Origin: Akkermansia muciniphila
Lineage (GTDB): Bacteria > Verrucomicrobiota > Verrucomicrobiia > Verrucomicrobiales > DEV007
Assembly (NCBI GenBank): GCA_945883495.1
Contig: CAMCXS010000055.1
Coordinates: 1-39,433 of the forward strand
Length of the DNA: 39,433 nucleotides
Direction: 5' to 3'
Positions 1 through 8,377 of this stretch are shown piece by piece. The notes beneath the pieces are model-generated. The model saw only the letters and a list, made by a program, of their open reading frames with translations, did not search any database and was not told where the DNA came from. The stretch's first letter is position 1. Every line of letters starts with the position of its first letter. The position numbers were made by a program, and so were the translations under genes.

Positions 1-678
1 CTCACGGACTTCCACTACGATCCGATGCTAGAGGGCGAGTTCTTTGAGCGGATCGTGACCCTGACGAATGCGGAGCGACCGGACCTGATCCTGCTATTGG
101 GAGATTACGTTTCCGTCGACAGCGGCGCGGCTACGGAGCTTCTCTCCATCATGAGCAAGCTCCGGGCCCCCTGGGGAGTCAAGGGCATCCTGGGAAACCA
201 CGACTGCTGGCAGGGCCGGCGGACGATCGGGCACGCCTTGGAAAACAACGGAATTGAACTGCTCTGCAACGAGCTGATCCGCATCCGGAGGCCTGAGGGC
301 ACGGTGGCCCTCGCGGGATTCGACTCCGTGTGGAGCGGATTTCCGGATACCCGTATCCTCAGCGGCCTGGGCCCCGACGAACGAGCTCTCCTGGCCCATC
401 ATGAACCGGATCACATCGACGAGATTCGGCCGGAATGGCGCGACAAAGTGGCGCTGCAAGTCTCCGGCCACACCCATGGCGGGCAGATTTGCGCTCCCGG
501 CGGCGTGGTCCTACGCAAAGTCCCTCATGGTGAAAAATACAGCCGCGGACTCTTCCAGATCTCCCCGCGCACCCGGCTCTATGTTTCGCGGGGACTCGGA
601 ACCGTCGGGATCCACGCCCGCCTTTTCTGCCGACCAGAAATCGCGGTGCTTGAACTGATTAACAACCACACGGACTGA
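1..678 (+). CDS. metallophosphoesterase, 5' truncated by window edge
   Basis: The reading frame is open from base 1, so the N-terminus lies outside the window; the in-frame ATG at 25 is internal. The visible part has the calcineurin-like metallophosphoesterase motifs in order: LTDFHYD at its start (D-x-H), LLGDYV (GD), GNHDCW (GNHD), a late HHEPD stretch, and SGHTHGGQ (GHTH), which together build the two-metal site. The order and the GHTHGGQ ending resemble the YkuE-type membrane-associated phosphohydrolases, but the N-terminal signal or anchor cannot be seen. The substrate is unknown. The gene ends 18 bases before nagA and could be co-transcribed with it. Family is secure; subfamily is inference. 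Confidence 0.9.
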   Translation, partial: LTDFHYDPMLEGEFFERIVTLTNAERPDLILLLGDYVSVDSGAATELLSIMSKLRAPWGVKGILGNHDCWQGRRTIGHALENNGIELLCNELIRIRRPEGTVALAGFDSVWSGFPDTRILSGLGPDERALLAHHEPDHIDEIRPEWRDKVALQVSGHTHGGQICAPGGVVLRKVPHGEKYSRGLFQISPRTRLYVSRGLGTVGIHARLFCRPEIAVLELINNHTD

Positions 679-696
679 TCCGACGAATCCCCGCCA

Positions 697-1872
697 ATGA
701 GTCTTCTGATCCGCGATGCCCGCATCATCTCCCCCGGAGTCGACCTCCCGTGCGCGTCGCTTTGGATCCAAGGAGACCGGATCGCCCGGATCGGCTCGGC
801 CGGTGAACTGCCGAGAGCATCGGAAGAAATCGACGCCAGTGGGCTCCTTGTGGTCCCGGGTTTCATCGATATCCACACCCACGGCGTGGCAGGCGTGTCC
901 GCGATGGACGGCACCGGCGAAGCGCTCCGGGCGATGGCTGCCGCCAAACTGACGGAAGGCGTCACCCAATTCTTGCCGACGACTTGGACGGAGACGCCGG
1001 AAGCGCTCGAACGTGCCATGCATGGCATCGCCGCCTACCGGGAACAACCAGACCTGGCACGCGTCCCCGGAGCCCACGTGGAGGGGCCTTACCTGAACCC
1101 GAAGTGCGTCGGAGCCCAGAACCCGGCGTTCGTCCGGTTGCCCGATCTCGCCGAAGTGGATCGGCTGCGCGCGATTGCCCCGATTCGGCTGGTCTCCGTC
1201 GCGGTGGAAATGGAGGGAGCCATCGACTTCGTTCGTCAGTTGCGGAGCTGGGGCATTGTCTCCTCCCTAGCGCACACCGCGGCGACCTACGAGGAATTCC
1301 TCGCCGCGAAGGCTGCGGGGCTGACGCACCTGACGCATTTCGCGAACCAGATGTCTCCCCTCCACCACCGCGCCATCGGCATCGTCGGGGCCGGACTGCT
1401 CGACAACGATGTGATGGTGGAAGTGATCGCCGATGGCATCCATCTCTGTCCGGACATGCTGCGGTTGGTGGGCAAATTGATCCCTGCGGAACGCCTCATG
1501 CTGATCACGGATTCCATCTCCGCCTCCGGTCAGCCGGATGGGGAATACATGGAGGGCGGTCAGCGCGTCATCGTCCGGGATAGCGTATGCCGCCTGGAAT
1601 CCGGGAACCTCGCCGGCAGCACCCTGCGCTTCGATCGCGCCTTGGCGATTTTCCATGAATCCACAGGGATTGCCCTGAGCATGCTGATTGCGGCCACCTC
1701 GTGGAATCAAGCCCGCTCCCTGAGATTGGAAGGATTTGGCAAAGTCACACCCGGCTACTTCGCTGATTTGGCTTTGCTCGACGCGCAGACGTTGGCTCCG
1801 GTGACCACGATCGTTGGCGGCAAGGTGGTGTGGCGCGGGGAGAAGATTTCTGTTTCAAGTCCGGCCGTCTGA
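697..1872 (+). CDS. nagA: N-acetylglucosamine-6-phosphate deacetylase
   Basis: Amidohydrolase-superfamily enzyme of 391 residues, the usual NagA length. It removes acetate from GlcNAc-6-phosphate in amino-sugar use and cell-wall recycling, in the cytoplasm. Visible motifs are H60-T-H62, HVEGPYLN with E129, the later metal or substrate histidines H193 and H214, the catalytic aspartate D272 in ITDSISASG, and LAGSTLRFDRAL. An N-terminal beta sandwich (about 1-50) and the C-terminal strand ending in VVWRGE are as expected for amidohydrolases. No nagB or PTS gene is nearby, so the pathway context is not supplied by the window. It lies between a phosphoesterase and modA. Confidence 0.93.
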   Translation: MSLLIRDARIISPGVDLPCASLWIQGDRIARIGSAGELPRASEEIDASGLLVVPGFIDIHTHGVAGVSAMDGTGEALRAMAAAKLTEGVTQFLPTTWTETPEALERAMHGIAAYREQPDLARVPGAHVEGPYLNPKCVGAQNPAFVRLPDLAEVDRLRAIAPIRLVSVAVEMEGAIDFVRQLRSWGIVSSLAHTAATYEEFLAAKAAGLTHLTHFANQMSPLHHRAIGIVGAGLLDNDVMVEVIADGIHLCPDMLRLVGKLIPAERLMLITDSISASGQPDGEYMEGGQRVIVRDSVCRLESGNLAGSTLRFDRALAIFHESTGIALSMLIAATSWNQARSLRLEGFGKVTPGYFADLALLDAQTLAPVTTIVGGKVVWRGEKISVSSPAV

Positions 1873-1888
1873 TTCCAAAGTTTGGAAG

Positions 1889-2671
1889 ATGCAAGGGATT
1901 GGCCGCGCAGCAGCACTGCTTCTAATTGGGTTGAGCCTTCTGCCGGCCAGCGAGCCGCTCACGGGAAGACTGACCGTCGCCGTGGCGGCCTCCATGCGAC
2001 CGGCGTTTGAGGACATCATCGCGGAGTTTGAAGCCGCGCACGCCGGAGTCCAGGTCACGGCGGCGTACGGAGCCAGCGGTTCGTTTTTCGCGCAATTGAG
2101 CCAGAGAGCGCCCTTTGATCTCTTTTTGTCCGCCGACACCAAGTATCCCAGTCAACTCGTCGCATCCGGACAAGCGGAGCAGAGCTTTTTGTATGCCTCG
2201 GGCCGATTGGTGCTTTGGGCGCCAGACTCAGCCGGATTGGACGTGAAAGCGCGCGGGCTGCAAGCGCTTGCGGATCCCGCAATCCGGAAGCTAGCCATCG
2301 CCAATCCCGAACTGGCGCCGTATGGCCAAGCAGCGGAGGCGGTGCTGCGCAAGGCAGGACTTTGGGAAGCCCTGAGAGCGAAGTTGGTCCGAGCGGAAAA
2401 CGTGGGACAAGCGGCGCAATTCGTGCAGTCGGGCGCGGCGCAAATCGGATTCGTCGCGCATGCGTTGGCGTTGGAACCCGCGATGGAGAAAGGCGGCGAC
2501 TCGTGGTTGGTGCCGGCAGAACTTCATGAGCCCATTCTGCAAAGTGGCGTGATCCTTCCCTGGACCACGAACCGGACGGCGGCGGAAGCGCTGCGCGACT
2601 TTGTGCTCGGTCCCCAAGGAGGCGCGATTCTCACCCGGCACGGCTTTTCGCTCCCGGCGTCCGGACCTTGA
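1889..2671 (+). CDS. modA: molybdate ABC transporter, periplasmic binding protein ModA
   Basis: Solute-binding protein of 260 residues that captures molybdate or tungstate for the ModBC transporter. The frame is open further upstream, but the ATG at 1889 gives a proper signal peptide (MQGIGRAAALLLIGLSLLPA) and starts just after the nagA stop. Family motifs are visible: VAVAASM near the mature N-terminus, YGASG, PFDLFLSAD, IANPELAPYGQAA, and ENVGQAAQFVQSGAAQIGFV. There is no lipobox, so it looks soluble in the periplasm. The stop lies one base before the modB ATG. No clear Shine-Dalgarno is visible. Confidence 0.93.
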   Translation: MQGIGRAAALLLIGLSLLPASEPLTGRLTVAVAASMRPAFEDIIAEFEAAHAGVQVTAAYGASGSFFAQLSQRAPFDLFLSADTKYPSQLVASGQAEQSFLYASGRLVLWAPDSAGLDVKARGLQALADPAIRKLAIANPELAPYGQAAEAVLRKAGLWEALRAKLVRAENVGQAAQFVQSGAAQIGFVAHALALEPAMEKGGDSWLVPAELHEPILQSGVILPWTTNRTAAEALRDFVLGPQGGAILTRHGFSLPASGP

Positions 2672-2672
2672 T

Positions 2673-3335
2673 ATGGACACCGAGGCGCTTTGGCTGACGC
2701 TCCGGTTGGCATTCGCGACGACTGCGATCCTGACGATCGGTGGATTGCCGGTCGCGTGGTGGCTAGCGATGTCACGTTGGCCGGGGAAGGTGATTGTGGA
2801 AGCGATCCTGGCCTTGCCGCTTGTCTTGCCGCCGACGGTGCTGGGGTTTTACATTCTCGTCGCGACGGGACCGAAAACCTGGTTTGGCGCGCGATACTTG
2901 GAATGGACCGGGGAATCGCTGCCCTTCAGCTTTCCGGGGATCCTTTTGGGCTCAGTCCTTTTCAATGTGCCGTTTGTCCTCCGGCCCTTCATCGCGGGCT
3001 TCGCGGGCGTAGACCGGCGCTTGCTGGAGGCCTCGTGGTGTTTGGGCGTATCGCGCCTGGTCACGTTTTTCCGGGTGGCCTTGCCTTTGGCCTCGACGGG
3101 GGTGCTCTCGGGAATGATTTTGGGATTTGCCCACACTATGGGAGAGTTTGGCGTGGTCCTCATGATCGGCGGGAACATTCCTGGCGTGACCCGGACGTTG
3201 TCGATTGCGCTCTACGATGACGTGCAAGCCATGCACTACGATTCCGCGGCGCGGACGGCGCTCTGGCTCTTGGGCTTTGCATTCGCGGCCTTGACCCTGG
3301 TCTCCGCTCTGAACCGGCGGCCTTTGACTTTGTGA
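2673..3335 (+). CDS. modB: molybdate ABC transporter permease ModB
   Basis: Inner-membrane permease of 220 residues with about five hydrophobic helices. The characteristic ModB stretch LALPLVLPPTVLGFYIL lies near residue 50, and the cytoplasmic EAA-type loop (LEASWCLGVSRLVTFFRVALPLA) contacts the ATPase. The C-terminal FAHTMGEFGVVLMIGGNIPG is highly typical of ModB. The longer upstream frame is only read-through of the modA end, so the ATG at 2673, one base after the modA stop, is preferred. The gene overlaps modC by four bases (GTGA), implying translational coupling. Confidence 0.93.
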   Translation: MDTEALWLTLRLAFATTAILTIGGLPVAWWLAMSRWPGKVIVEAILALPLVLPPTVLGFYILVATGPKTWFGARYLEWTGESLPFSFPGILLGSVLFNVPFVLRPFIAGFAGVDRRLLEASWCLGVSRLVTFFRVALPLASTGVLSGMILGFAHTMGEFGVVLMIGGNIPGVTRTLSIALYDDVQAMHYDSAARTALWLLGFAFAALTLVSALNRRPLTL

Positions 3336-3979
3336 ACGCGGAACTTACGGCCAATTTCCAGAAGCAATTTCCCGGCGGCCCCATGATTCGCGCGGACATC
3401 CAGCTGCCGTTGGACCGCCATCATGTCACCGTCTTGTCCGGACCATCTGGGAGCGGCAAAACCACCATCTTGCGCTGTCTCGCCGGCCTCACCCGTCCGG
3501 ATTCGGGCCGAATTTTGGTGGGCGACGAGATCTGGTTCGATGCCGCCCAGAGCCAGGACCTGAGCCCACAGCGTCGCGGAATCGGCTTTTTGTTCCAGGA
3601 CTACGCGTTGTTCCCCCATCTTACGGTGCGCGAGAACCTCGGTTACGGCTTGGGAAAGTTGTCCCGGTCCGGCCGCGGTCAGCGCATCGGAGAGCTGATT
3701 GAGTTGTTCCGTTTGCAAGGCTTGGAACGCCGCCGCCCGCGCGAGATTTCTGGCGGACAGCAGCAACGGCTCGCCCTGGCCCGCGCCCTGGCCTGCCGTC
3801 CCCGGCTGCTCTTGCTGGACGAGCCGTTATCGGCCATTGACGCCTCCCTGCGGCAAGATTTGCGACGCGAACTGCGGGAAACGCTTGCCCGGCTGGAGCT
3901 CCCAGCCCTTGTGGTGACGCACGATGCCGAGGATGTTCGTGTTTTGGGGGATGCGGTGATCGAGGTTGGGGCTAGTTGA
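3332..3979 (+). CDS. modC: molybdate ABC transporter ATP-binding protein ModC, short form
   Basis: ABC ATPase of 215 residues starting at a GTG inside the modB stop. It has Walker A GPSGSGKTT, a Q-loop in LFQDYALFPH, the signature SGGQQQRLALARAL, Walker B LLLLDEPLSAID, and the H-loop VVTHDAED. It powers molybdate import with ModB. It ends right after the nucleotide-binding domain and lacks the C-terminal molybdate-binding TOBE regulatory domain of classic ModC (about 350 residues), so feedback inhibition by bound oxyanion is not expected through this subunit. Identification rests on both the ABC motifs and the operon. Confidence 0.9.
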   Translation: MNAELTANFQKQFPGGPMIRADIQLPLDRHHVTVLSGPSGSGKTTILRCLAGLTRPDSGRILVGDEIWFDAAQSQDLSPQRRGIGFLFQDYALFPHLTVRENLGYGLGKLSRSGRGQRIGELIELFRLQGLERRRPREISGGQQQRLALARALACRPRLLLLDEPLSAIDASLRQDLRRELRETLARLELPALVVTHDAEDVRVLGDAVIEVGAS

Positions 3980-4020
3980 ATTGATTGACGTTCCTGGGGG
4001 GCGCCTTGCAGGATGGGACG

Positions 4021-4671
4021 ATGCGCGGTTTGAACCATGTTGTGTTTTCCTTTCTTTGGATGGGCATTGCCATCTCCGCACCGGGGCAAACCCGGCCAGA
4101 AACCTCCCTCTCCAAAGTTGGCGAGTTGATCGTCTCCACCTCATTCAACGAACCCACGCCGAAGACGCGCAAGAAAGCAATTCATGGGTGGCAAGCGGCC
4201 ATAGGGGAATGGTGGATCGAGGACGAGGCGCTCCACGGTGATGAGCTGCCCGAGGACAATCATCATTCCTCCTGCACCTACAAGATTGAAGCGACCGACC
4301 TAATCATCTCCGCCAAGTTTCGCCTGGGAACGGCGAGCCAGTTGGCGATCGGCTGCCGGGACAGCGTAGCTCCGCATCACCACCTTGCCCGGACGTATGT
4401 GACCAAGGACGCGATCTGGGTAACCCGGATGTCCGGGATCTCCAAGACTACGAAGTCGGAGAAGCTGGCCGAACTAAAAATCCCCCTGGATCCCGAAGCG
4501 TGGCACACGCTGACCATAGAGATCCTGGGTGATCATTTCCAGGCAAGAGTCAATGGCCAATTGATCCAGGCCCGTCACGAGCGTTTCCAAGATGCCAAAG
4601 GAATCGTCGCCCTAATCAGCAAGGGACAGGGGGCGCAGTTCAAAGATGTATCGATCTGGAAAGCGATGTGA
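4021..4671 (+). CDS. secreted 3-keto-disaccharide hydrolase-like (DUF1080) protein
   Basis: Predicted 216-residue exported protein. The ATG at 4021 gives a signal peptide (MRGLNHVVFSFLWMGIAISA) and is preferred over the upstream in-frame ATG at 3985. The mature part looks like a single concanavalin-like jelly roll: KHGWQAAIGEWWIEDEALHGDE-type opening motifs, alternating strands, WHTLTIEILGDHFQARVNGQ, and a closing KGQGAQFKDVSIWKA, as in DUF1080/glucanase-like proteins common in Planctomycetes and Verrucomicrobia. Family membership is by pattern; no catalytic residues could be assigned. It follows modC by 41 bases but functional linkage to molybdate uptake is not implied. Confidence 0.65.
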   Translation: MRGLNHVVFSFLWMGIAISAPGQTRPETSLSKVGELIVSTSFNEPTPKTRKKAIHGWQAAIGEWWIEDEALHGDELPEDNHHSSCTYKIEATDLIISAKFRLGTASQLAIGCRDSVAPHHHLARTYVTKDAIWVTRMSGISKTTKSEKLAELKIPLDPEAWHTLTIEILGDHFQARVNGQLIQARHERFQDAKGIVALISKGQGAQFKDVSIWKAM

Positions 4672-4736
4672 CCGGGTGGAATTACCTCCAGAAGTGAAGC
4701 GCGGCCCCCGGCACGGTTGCACGATCCCCGGAACGC

Positions 4737-5147
4737 GTGAATCGTTCCGCGATGGATCAACTCACGCTTCTAGGCCACGCGAGCAGCTTTCCCGATACCC
4801 CATCGCGCGATACCCTGGAGACTTTCCCCAGTCCGACCGGCCGGGCGTATTGGATCAAGCTCGATTGCCACGAGTTTTCCTCGCTCTGCCCAGTGACCGG
4901 CCAGCCGGATTACGCGCGGCTCTTCATCGATTACATCCCGGCGGAGCGATGCGTGGAGACGAAGTCGTTGAAGTATTATCTCGCTTCGTTCCGGAACACG
5001 CGCGCCTTCAACGAAGCCATCGTCAACCAGATCGCCGAAGATCTCCACGCCGTCTGCGCCCCGCGTCGGCTCCGGGTCCGCGGAGAGTTCGCCGCCCGCG
5101 GCGGCATCGGCCTCACGGTGGAGGCTTCGTTTCCGGAACCGCTTTGA
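4737..5147 (+). CDS. queF: NADPH-dependent 7-cyano-7-deazaguanine reductase QueF
   Basis: Type I (unimodular) QueF, which reduces preQ0 nitrile to preQ1 amine in queuosine tRNA-modification synthesis. The motif EFSSLCPVTGQPDYA carries the nucleophile C51 and acid D58, and CVETKSLKYYLASFRN is the substrate and NADPH-binding signature; ARGGIG near the end is also conserved. The length is 136 residues, a little shorter than Bacillus QueF because the C-terminal tail is absent. A GTG start at 4737 has GGAA four bases upstream; an ATG at 4752 is an alternative. queE and queD follow on the same strand. Confidence 0.93.
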   Translation: MNRSAMDQLTLLGHASSFPDTPSRDTLETFPSPTGRAYWIKLDCHEFSSLCPVTGQPDYARLFIDYIPAERCVETKSLKYYLASFRNTRAFNEAIVNQIAEDLHAVCAPRRLRVRGEFAARGGIGLTVEASFPEPL

Positions 5148-5210
5148 GCGCGCTGCGCGCGGGTTGATGGTTGAGAGTGGATGGTTGATGGGCGGGAAAG
5201 CTGGCCGCTA

Positions 5211-5915
5211 ATGTTCATGTTGGTTTCCGAGATTTTTCATTCGATTCAGGGCGAGGGCTTGTTGGTGGGGGTTCCTTCGGTGTTTGTCCGGTTTTCCGGG
5301 TGCAATCTGCGGTGCACGTGGTGCGACACCCCGTATGCGTCCTGGGAGCCGGTGGGCGAGACGATGACTCAGGCGGACATCCTGGCCCGGATGGAGTCCT
5401 TTTCAGGGAGGGTCCGTCACGCCGTCCTCACCGGCGGGGAACCCATGGTGGCTTCCGGCATCCGGGAGTTCGCGGCGGAACTGCGCCGGCGCGACTGGCA
5501 CGTCACGCTCGAGACCGCTGGAACGATCGCTCCCGACGAAATCGCGTGCGATTTGGCATCGCTGAGCCCGAAACTCCGGCATTCCACGCCCGAGGCTGGC
5601 CGCATTGAGGAGGCCTGGATCTCGCGCCACGAGTCGCGCCGCCTGCAACCGGCGGTGCTCGCCGAGTGGATCCGGGACTATGAAGTGCAATTGAAGTTCG
5701 TCATCGCCGCCGAGGCGGACCTGCCGGAAATTCACGAACTGCTCGCGAAGCTTCCCCCCGTCCCGGCGGACCGCATTCTTCTCATGCCGGAAGGAATCAC
5801 CAGCGAAGACATCCTCGCGCGCGCTCCTCTGGTCACCGGACTCTGCAAGCAGTTTGGCTACCGCTACTGCGACCGCCTGCACATCCATCTCTACGGCAAC
5901 ACCCGCGGCACGTGA
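5211..5915 (+). CDS. queE: 7-carboxy-7-deazaguanine synthase QueE (radical SAM)
   Basis: Radical SAM enzyme that contracts 6-carboxy-tetrahydropterin to 7-carboxy-7-deazaguanine. The opening SEIFHSIQGEG and the cluster motif CNLRCTWCD (C31, C35, C38 from the ATG at 5211) are diagnostic; LTGGEP and KLRHSTPEAG follow, and the C-terminal HIHLYGNTRGT is typical of QueE. The protein is 234 residues from this start. An in-frame ATG at 5181 lies in low-complexity intergenic DNA and is less likely; ATG at 5217 is also possible. The gap to queF is 63 bases and to queD 60 bases. Confidence 0.93.
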   Translation: MFMLVSEIFHSIQGEGLLVGVPSVFVRFSGCNLRCTWCDTPYASWEPVGETMTQADILARMESFSGRVRHAVLTGGEPMVASGIREFAAELRRRDWHVTLETAGTIAPDEIACDLASLSPKLRHSTPEAGRIEEAWISRHESRRLQPAVLAEWIRDYEVQLKFVIAAEADLPEIHELLAKLPPVPADRILLMPEGITSEDILARAPLVTGLCKQFGYRYCDRLHIHLYGNTRGT

Positions 5916-5975
5916 AGTCGTGATCGGGGATTGAGAGTTGCGCGTTCCAGGGCGAGACTACCGCTTCCATCTTCC

Positions 5976-6431
5976 ATGTACCGCATCTGCAAAACCATCG
6001 AAATCGAAAGCGGGCATCAGCTTTCCAAGCACCCGGATAAGTGCCGCTTCCCGCACGGCCACAGCCGCAAGGTTGAGATCGAGTTGGAAGCGGACGAGCT
6101 GGACGCCAACGACATGGTTTGCGATTTCAAAATCGTGAAGGAGGTGATCGGCGATTACCTGGAGTCGTTGGATCACTCGCTCTGCATGAACACGGCGGAT
6201 CCGATGTTCGCCAAGTTACGGGAAGTTTACGGCGAGCGAATCATCCCGTTTGAGAACGAAGACCCGACCACCGAAGTCCTCGCCCGGGTCATCCACGACG
6301 TGCTCGCCGCCAAGCTCACGGCTTACCGCTCCCAACCCGACCCGCGCTACCCGCTGCGAGCCGAGGTGCGCATCGTCCGCATCCGGGTTTGGGAGACGAG
6401 CAGTTCCTGGGCGGAGTATTGGGGCCGCTGA
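5976..6431 (+). CDS. queD: 6-carboxy-5,6,7,8-tetrahydropterin synthase QueD
   Basis: Tunnel-fold (6-pyruvoyl-tetrahydropterin synthase family) enzyme of 151 residues that makes 6-carboxy-tetrahydropterin from dihydroneopterin triphosphate. Zinc ligands are H14 (SGHQL), H27 and H29 (FPHGHS). The catalytic C23 sits in DKCRFPHGH, and LDHSL (D66-H67) and the NEDPTTEVLAR stretch complete the active site. The ATG at 5976 fits the family N-terminus (MYRICKTIEIES); the upstream in-frame extension is not conserved in character. Queuosine synthesis would also need QueC and a GTP cyclohydrolase, which are not in this window. Confidence 0.92.
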   Translation: MYRICKTIEIESGHQLSKHPDKCRFPHGHSRKVEIELEADELDANDMVCDFKIVKEVIGDYLESLDHSLCMNTADPMFAKLREVYGERIIPFENEDPTTEVLARVIHDVLAAKLTAYRSQPDPRYPLRAEVRIVRIRVWETSSSWAEYWGR

Positions 6432-6440
6432 GCAGCGCTC

Positions 6441-7286
6441 TCACTTGGCGGTCAGCAAACCAAGACTGCGCAACCATTCCTCGCAGCGTTTGGGCCAGTC
6501 GTCGACCGGCATTCCCCGGCGTCGCATCCCGAATCCATGCCCGCCCTGGCCGTAGATGTGCAATTCCGCGGGCAGCTTGTATTTCTGGTATCCCAGGTAA
6601 AGCTGCGCTGCCTCCGCTGGGGCGCTTTTATCATCGTGAGCCACGAGGAAGAATGCGGGAGGCGCATCCGGCGGAACCGCGTCCGGATGATCGAGAAATC
6701 CGCCGCCATAAATGAAGATCAGAAAGTCCGGCCCACGCGGATCGTCATACTCCCCATGCTGCGGATAGGTCCGCGGCGTGCGATCCCAAGCGCAGTGTCC
6801 CGCCAAGTTCGCCCCGGCCGAGAAGCCCAGAAGGCCCACCCGAGCCGGATCAATGTTCCACTCCGCAGCGTGCTTGCGCACCACCCCTAGAGCCCGTTGC
6901 CCGTCTTGCACCGGCAGCTCGAACGGATCTGCCGCGTCGCGCGTGGGGGTCCTGTATTTGAGAAGCACCCCGGTGACACCGATACCTTGGAGCCATTCAC
7001 AAACCTCGGTGCCCTCAAAAGACGACGAGAGAAACATGTACCCACCGCCCGGCGCAACCACGACGCAGGTCCCATTCGGCTTTTCCGGGCGGTAAACTGC
7101 GATTTCCGGCTCGCTGATGTCGGTCAGTCGGGTGGCGGTGGCGCCCCCGTAGCGCTCGATGAGCTTGGCTGTCGCCTCGGATTTGGGCGGCAATGGAGTG
7201 GGCGTGCCTTCCGGCCAGAGCGGCAGGGTGATGAGTTCGGCGGACGTCAAAGCAAGCGCGACGATGGCAAGGGACAGCGGTATCAT
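6441..7286 (-). CDS. secreted alpha/beta hydrolase (acetyl-xylan-esterase-like)
   Basis: Exported serine hydrolase of 281 residues with a short signal peptide (MIPLSLAIVALALTSAE). The alpha/beta fold is shown by the oxyanion motif VVVAPGGGY (about 75-83), the nucleophile elbow GFSAG with S156, an aspartate in VAHDDKSAP (D218 or D219), and H250 in GGHGFGM. The architecture resembles BD-FAE/Axe-type carbohydrate esterases annotated as acetyl esterase or endo-1,4-beta-xylanase B-like. The real substrate is unknown; deacetylation of plant polysaccharides is an inference from the family. It converges on queD, with only nine bases between the stops. Confidence 0.85.
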   Translation of the reverse strand: MIPLSLAIVALALTSAELITLPLWPEGTPTPLPPKSEATAKLIERYGGATATRLTDISEPEIAVYRPEKPNGTCVVVAPGGGYMFLSSSFEGTEVCEWLQGIGVTGVLLKYRTPTRDAADPFELPVQDGQRALGVVRKHAAEWNIDPARVGLLGFSAGANLAGHCAWDRTPRTYPQHGEYDDPRGPDFLIFIYGGGFLDHPDAVPPDAPPAFFLVAHDDKSAPAEAAQLYLGYQKYKLPAELHIYGQGGHGFGMRRRGMPVDDWPKRCEEWLRSLGLLTAK

Positions 7287-7347
7287 GATGGAACGGCAAT
7301 TGGGGCCAAACCTCTCCGCCGCGGCCTCGTCGGCTATTAGCGGAAAT

Positions 7348-7367
7348 AGAATCTCGCATACGATTCT
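7348..7367. promoter_or_regulatory. inverted repeat between esterase gene and terC
   Basis: Six-base arms AGAATC and GATTCT separated by eight bases lie in the 122-base divergent spacer, about 40 bases before the terC ATG. It could be an operator. There is no direct evidence of the regulator, and six-base arms can arise by chance. Confidence 0.25.
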
Positions 7368-7408
7368 TCGTCATAGTCAAATAATCACTCCCAAGCGAAG
7401 CTCAAACA

Positions 7409-8356
7409 ATGATCGAATCCCTGCCGCTCTGGATCGGGTTCAACGCATTTGTCCTCGTGATGCTGGCCCTCGATTTGGGCGTGTTTCATCGCAAATCGCA
7501 CGTCGTCAGCATCCGGGAATCACTTACCTGGACGTTCGTCTGGATCGCGCTGGCGATGCTTTTCAATGCCTGGATCTGGAAGACGCAAGGCCCCGATGCG
7601 GGTCTCAAATTTCTCACTGGCTACGTCATCGAAAAATCCCTGAGCGTGGACAATGTGTTCGTCTTCGCCCTCCTCTTCAGTTACTTCGCGGTGCCACCGG
7701 TCTACCAGCACAAGGTGCTCTTCTGGGGCGTCCTGAGCGCGCTGGTGATGCGGGGCGTCATGATTTTCGTGGGCGCGGCGTTGATCTCGAAGTTCCATTG
7801 GATCCTCTACGTCTTCGGCGTCTTCCTTATCTTCACCGGCATCAAAATGCTGGTCAGCCAGGAAAAGGAGATGCACCCGGAGAACAACCCGGTCGTCAAG
7901 TGGTTCAAGAAGCGCATGCCCGTCACCCCTGATTTCCGGGGAAACAAGTTCTTCGTCTGGGAGAACGGCCGCCGCTGCGTCACGCCCTTGCTCATCGTCC
8001 TCCTCATCGTGGAAATCTCCGACCTGATTTTCGCGGTCGATTCCATCCCCGCCATTTTCGCGATCACCACGGATCCGTTTCTGGTCTATACCTCCAACGT
8101 TTTTGCGATCATGGGCCTGCGATCGCTCTACTTCGCGCTGGCTCATGTCATCGATCGCTTCCACTACCTAAAATACGGTCTCGCCGTAGTCCTCAGCTTC
8201 GTCGGCGTGAAGATGCTTTTGGGACACACGGAATGGAAAATCGACACGGAGATTTCGCTGGCCGTGATCGCGATGATTCTCCTCAGTTCCGTCATCATCT
8301 CGCTGCTCAAGCCGCCCCACCGGCCAGACGCCACGGCGAGCACGCCGGCGCGTTGA
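7409..8356 (+). CDS. TerC/Alx family integral membrane protein
   Basis: A 315-residue polytopic protein with about nine hydrophobic segments and the TerC family acidic membrane motifs: LVMLALDLGVFHRKSH near the start, SLSVDNVFVFALLFSYFAVP, and EISDLIFAVDSIPAIFAIT. Alx/TerC proteins are linked to metal (manganese) export and pH or tellurite stress in other bacteria; here the ion is not known. The spacing and length match the Alx-type rather than the shorter tellurite-operon TerC. It is convergent with the AIPR gene. No yybP-ykoY riboswitch was recognised in its leader. Confidence 0.88.
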   Translation: MIESLPLWIGFNAFVLVMLALDLGVFHRKSHVVSIRESLTWTFVWIALAMLFNAWIWKTQGPDAGLKFLTGYVIEKSLSVDNVFVFALLFSYFAVPPVYQHKVLFWGVLSALVMRGVMIFVGAALISKFHWILYVFGVFLIFTGIKMLVSQEKEMHPENNPVVKWFKKRMPVTPDFRGNKFFVWENGRRCVTPLLIVLLIVEISDLIFAVDSIPAIFAITTDPFLVYTSNVFAIMGLRSLYFALAHVIDRFHYLKYGLAVVLSFVGVKMLLGHTEWKIDTEISLAVIAMILLSSVIISLLKPPHRPDATASTPAR

Positions 8357-8377
8357 GCTCTCCGCGCCATCCTATCC

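Noticed and set aside
4672-4736. A preQ1 riboswitch before queF
   Set aside because: No C-rich loop with an A-rich tail that could form the pseudoknot was seen.
7287-7408. A yybP-ykoY manganese riboswitch before the terC gene
   Set aside because: The leader is short and lacks the conserved loop motifs of that riboswitch.
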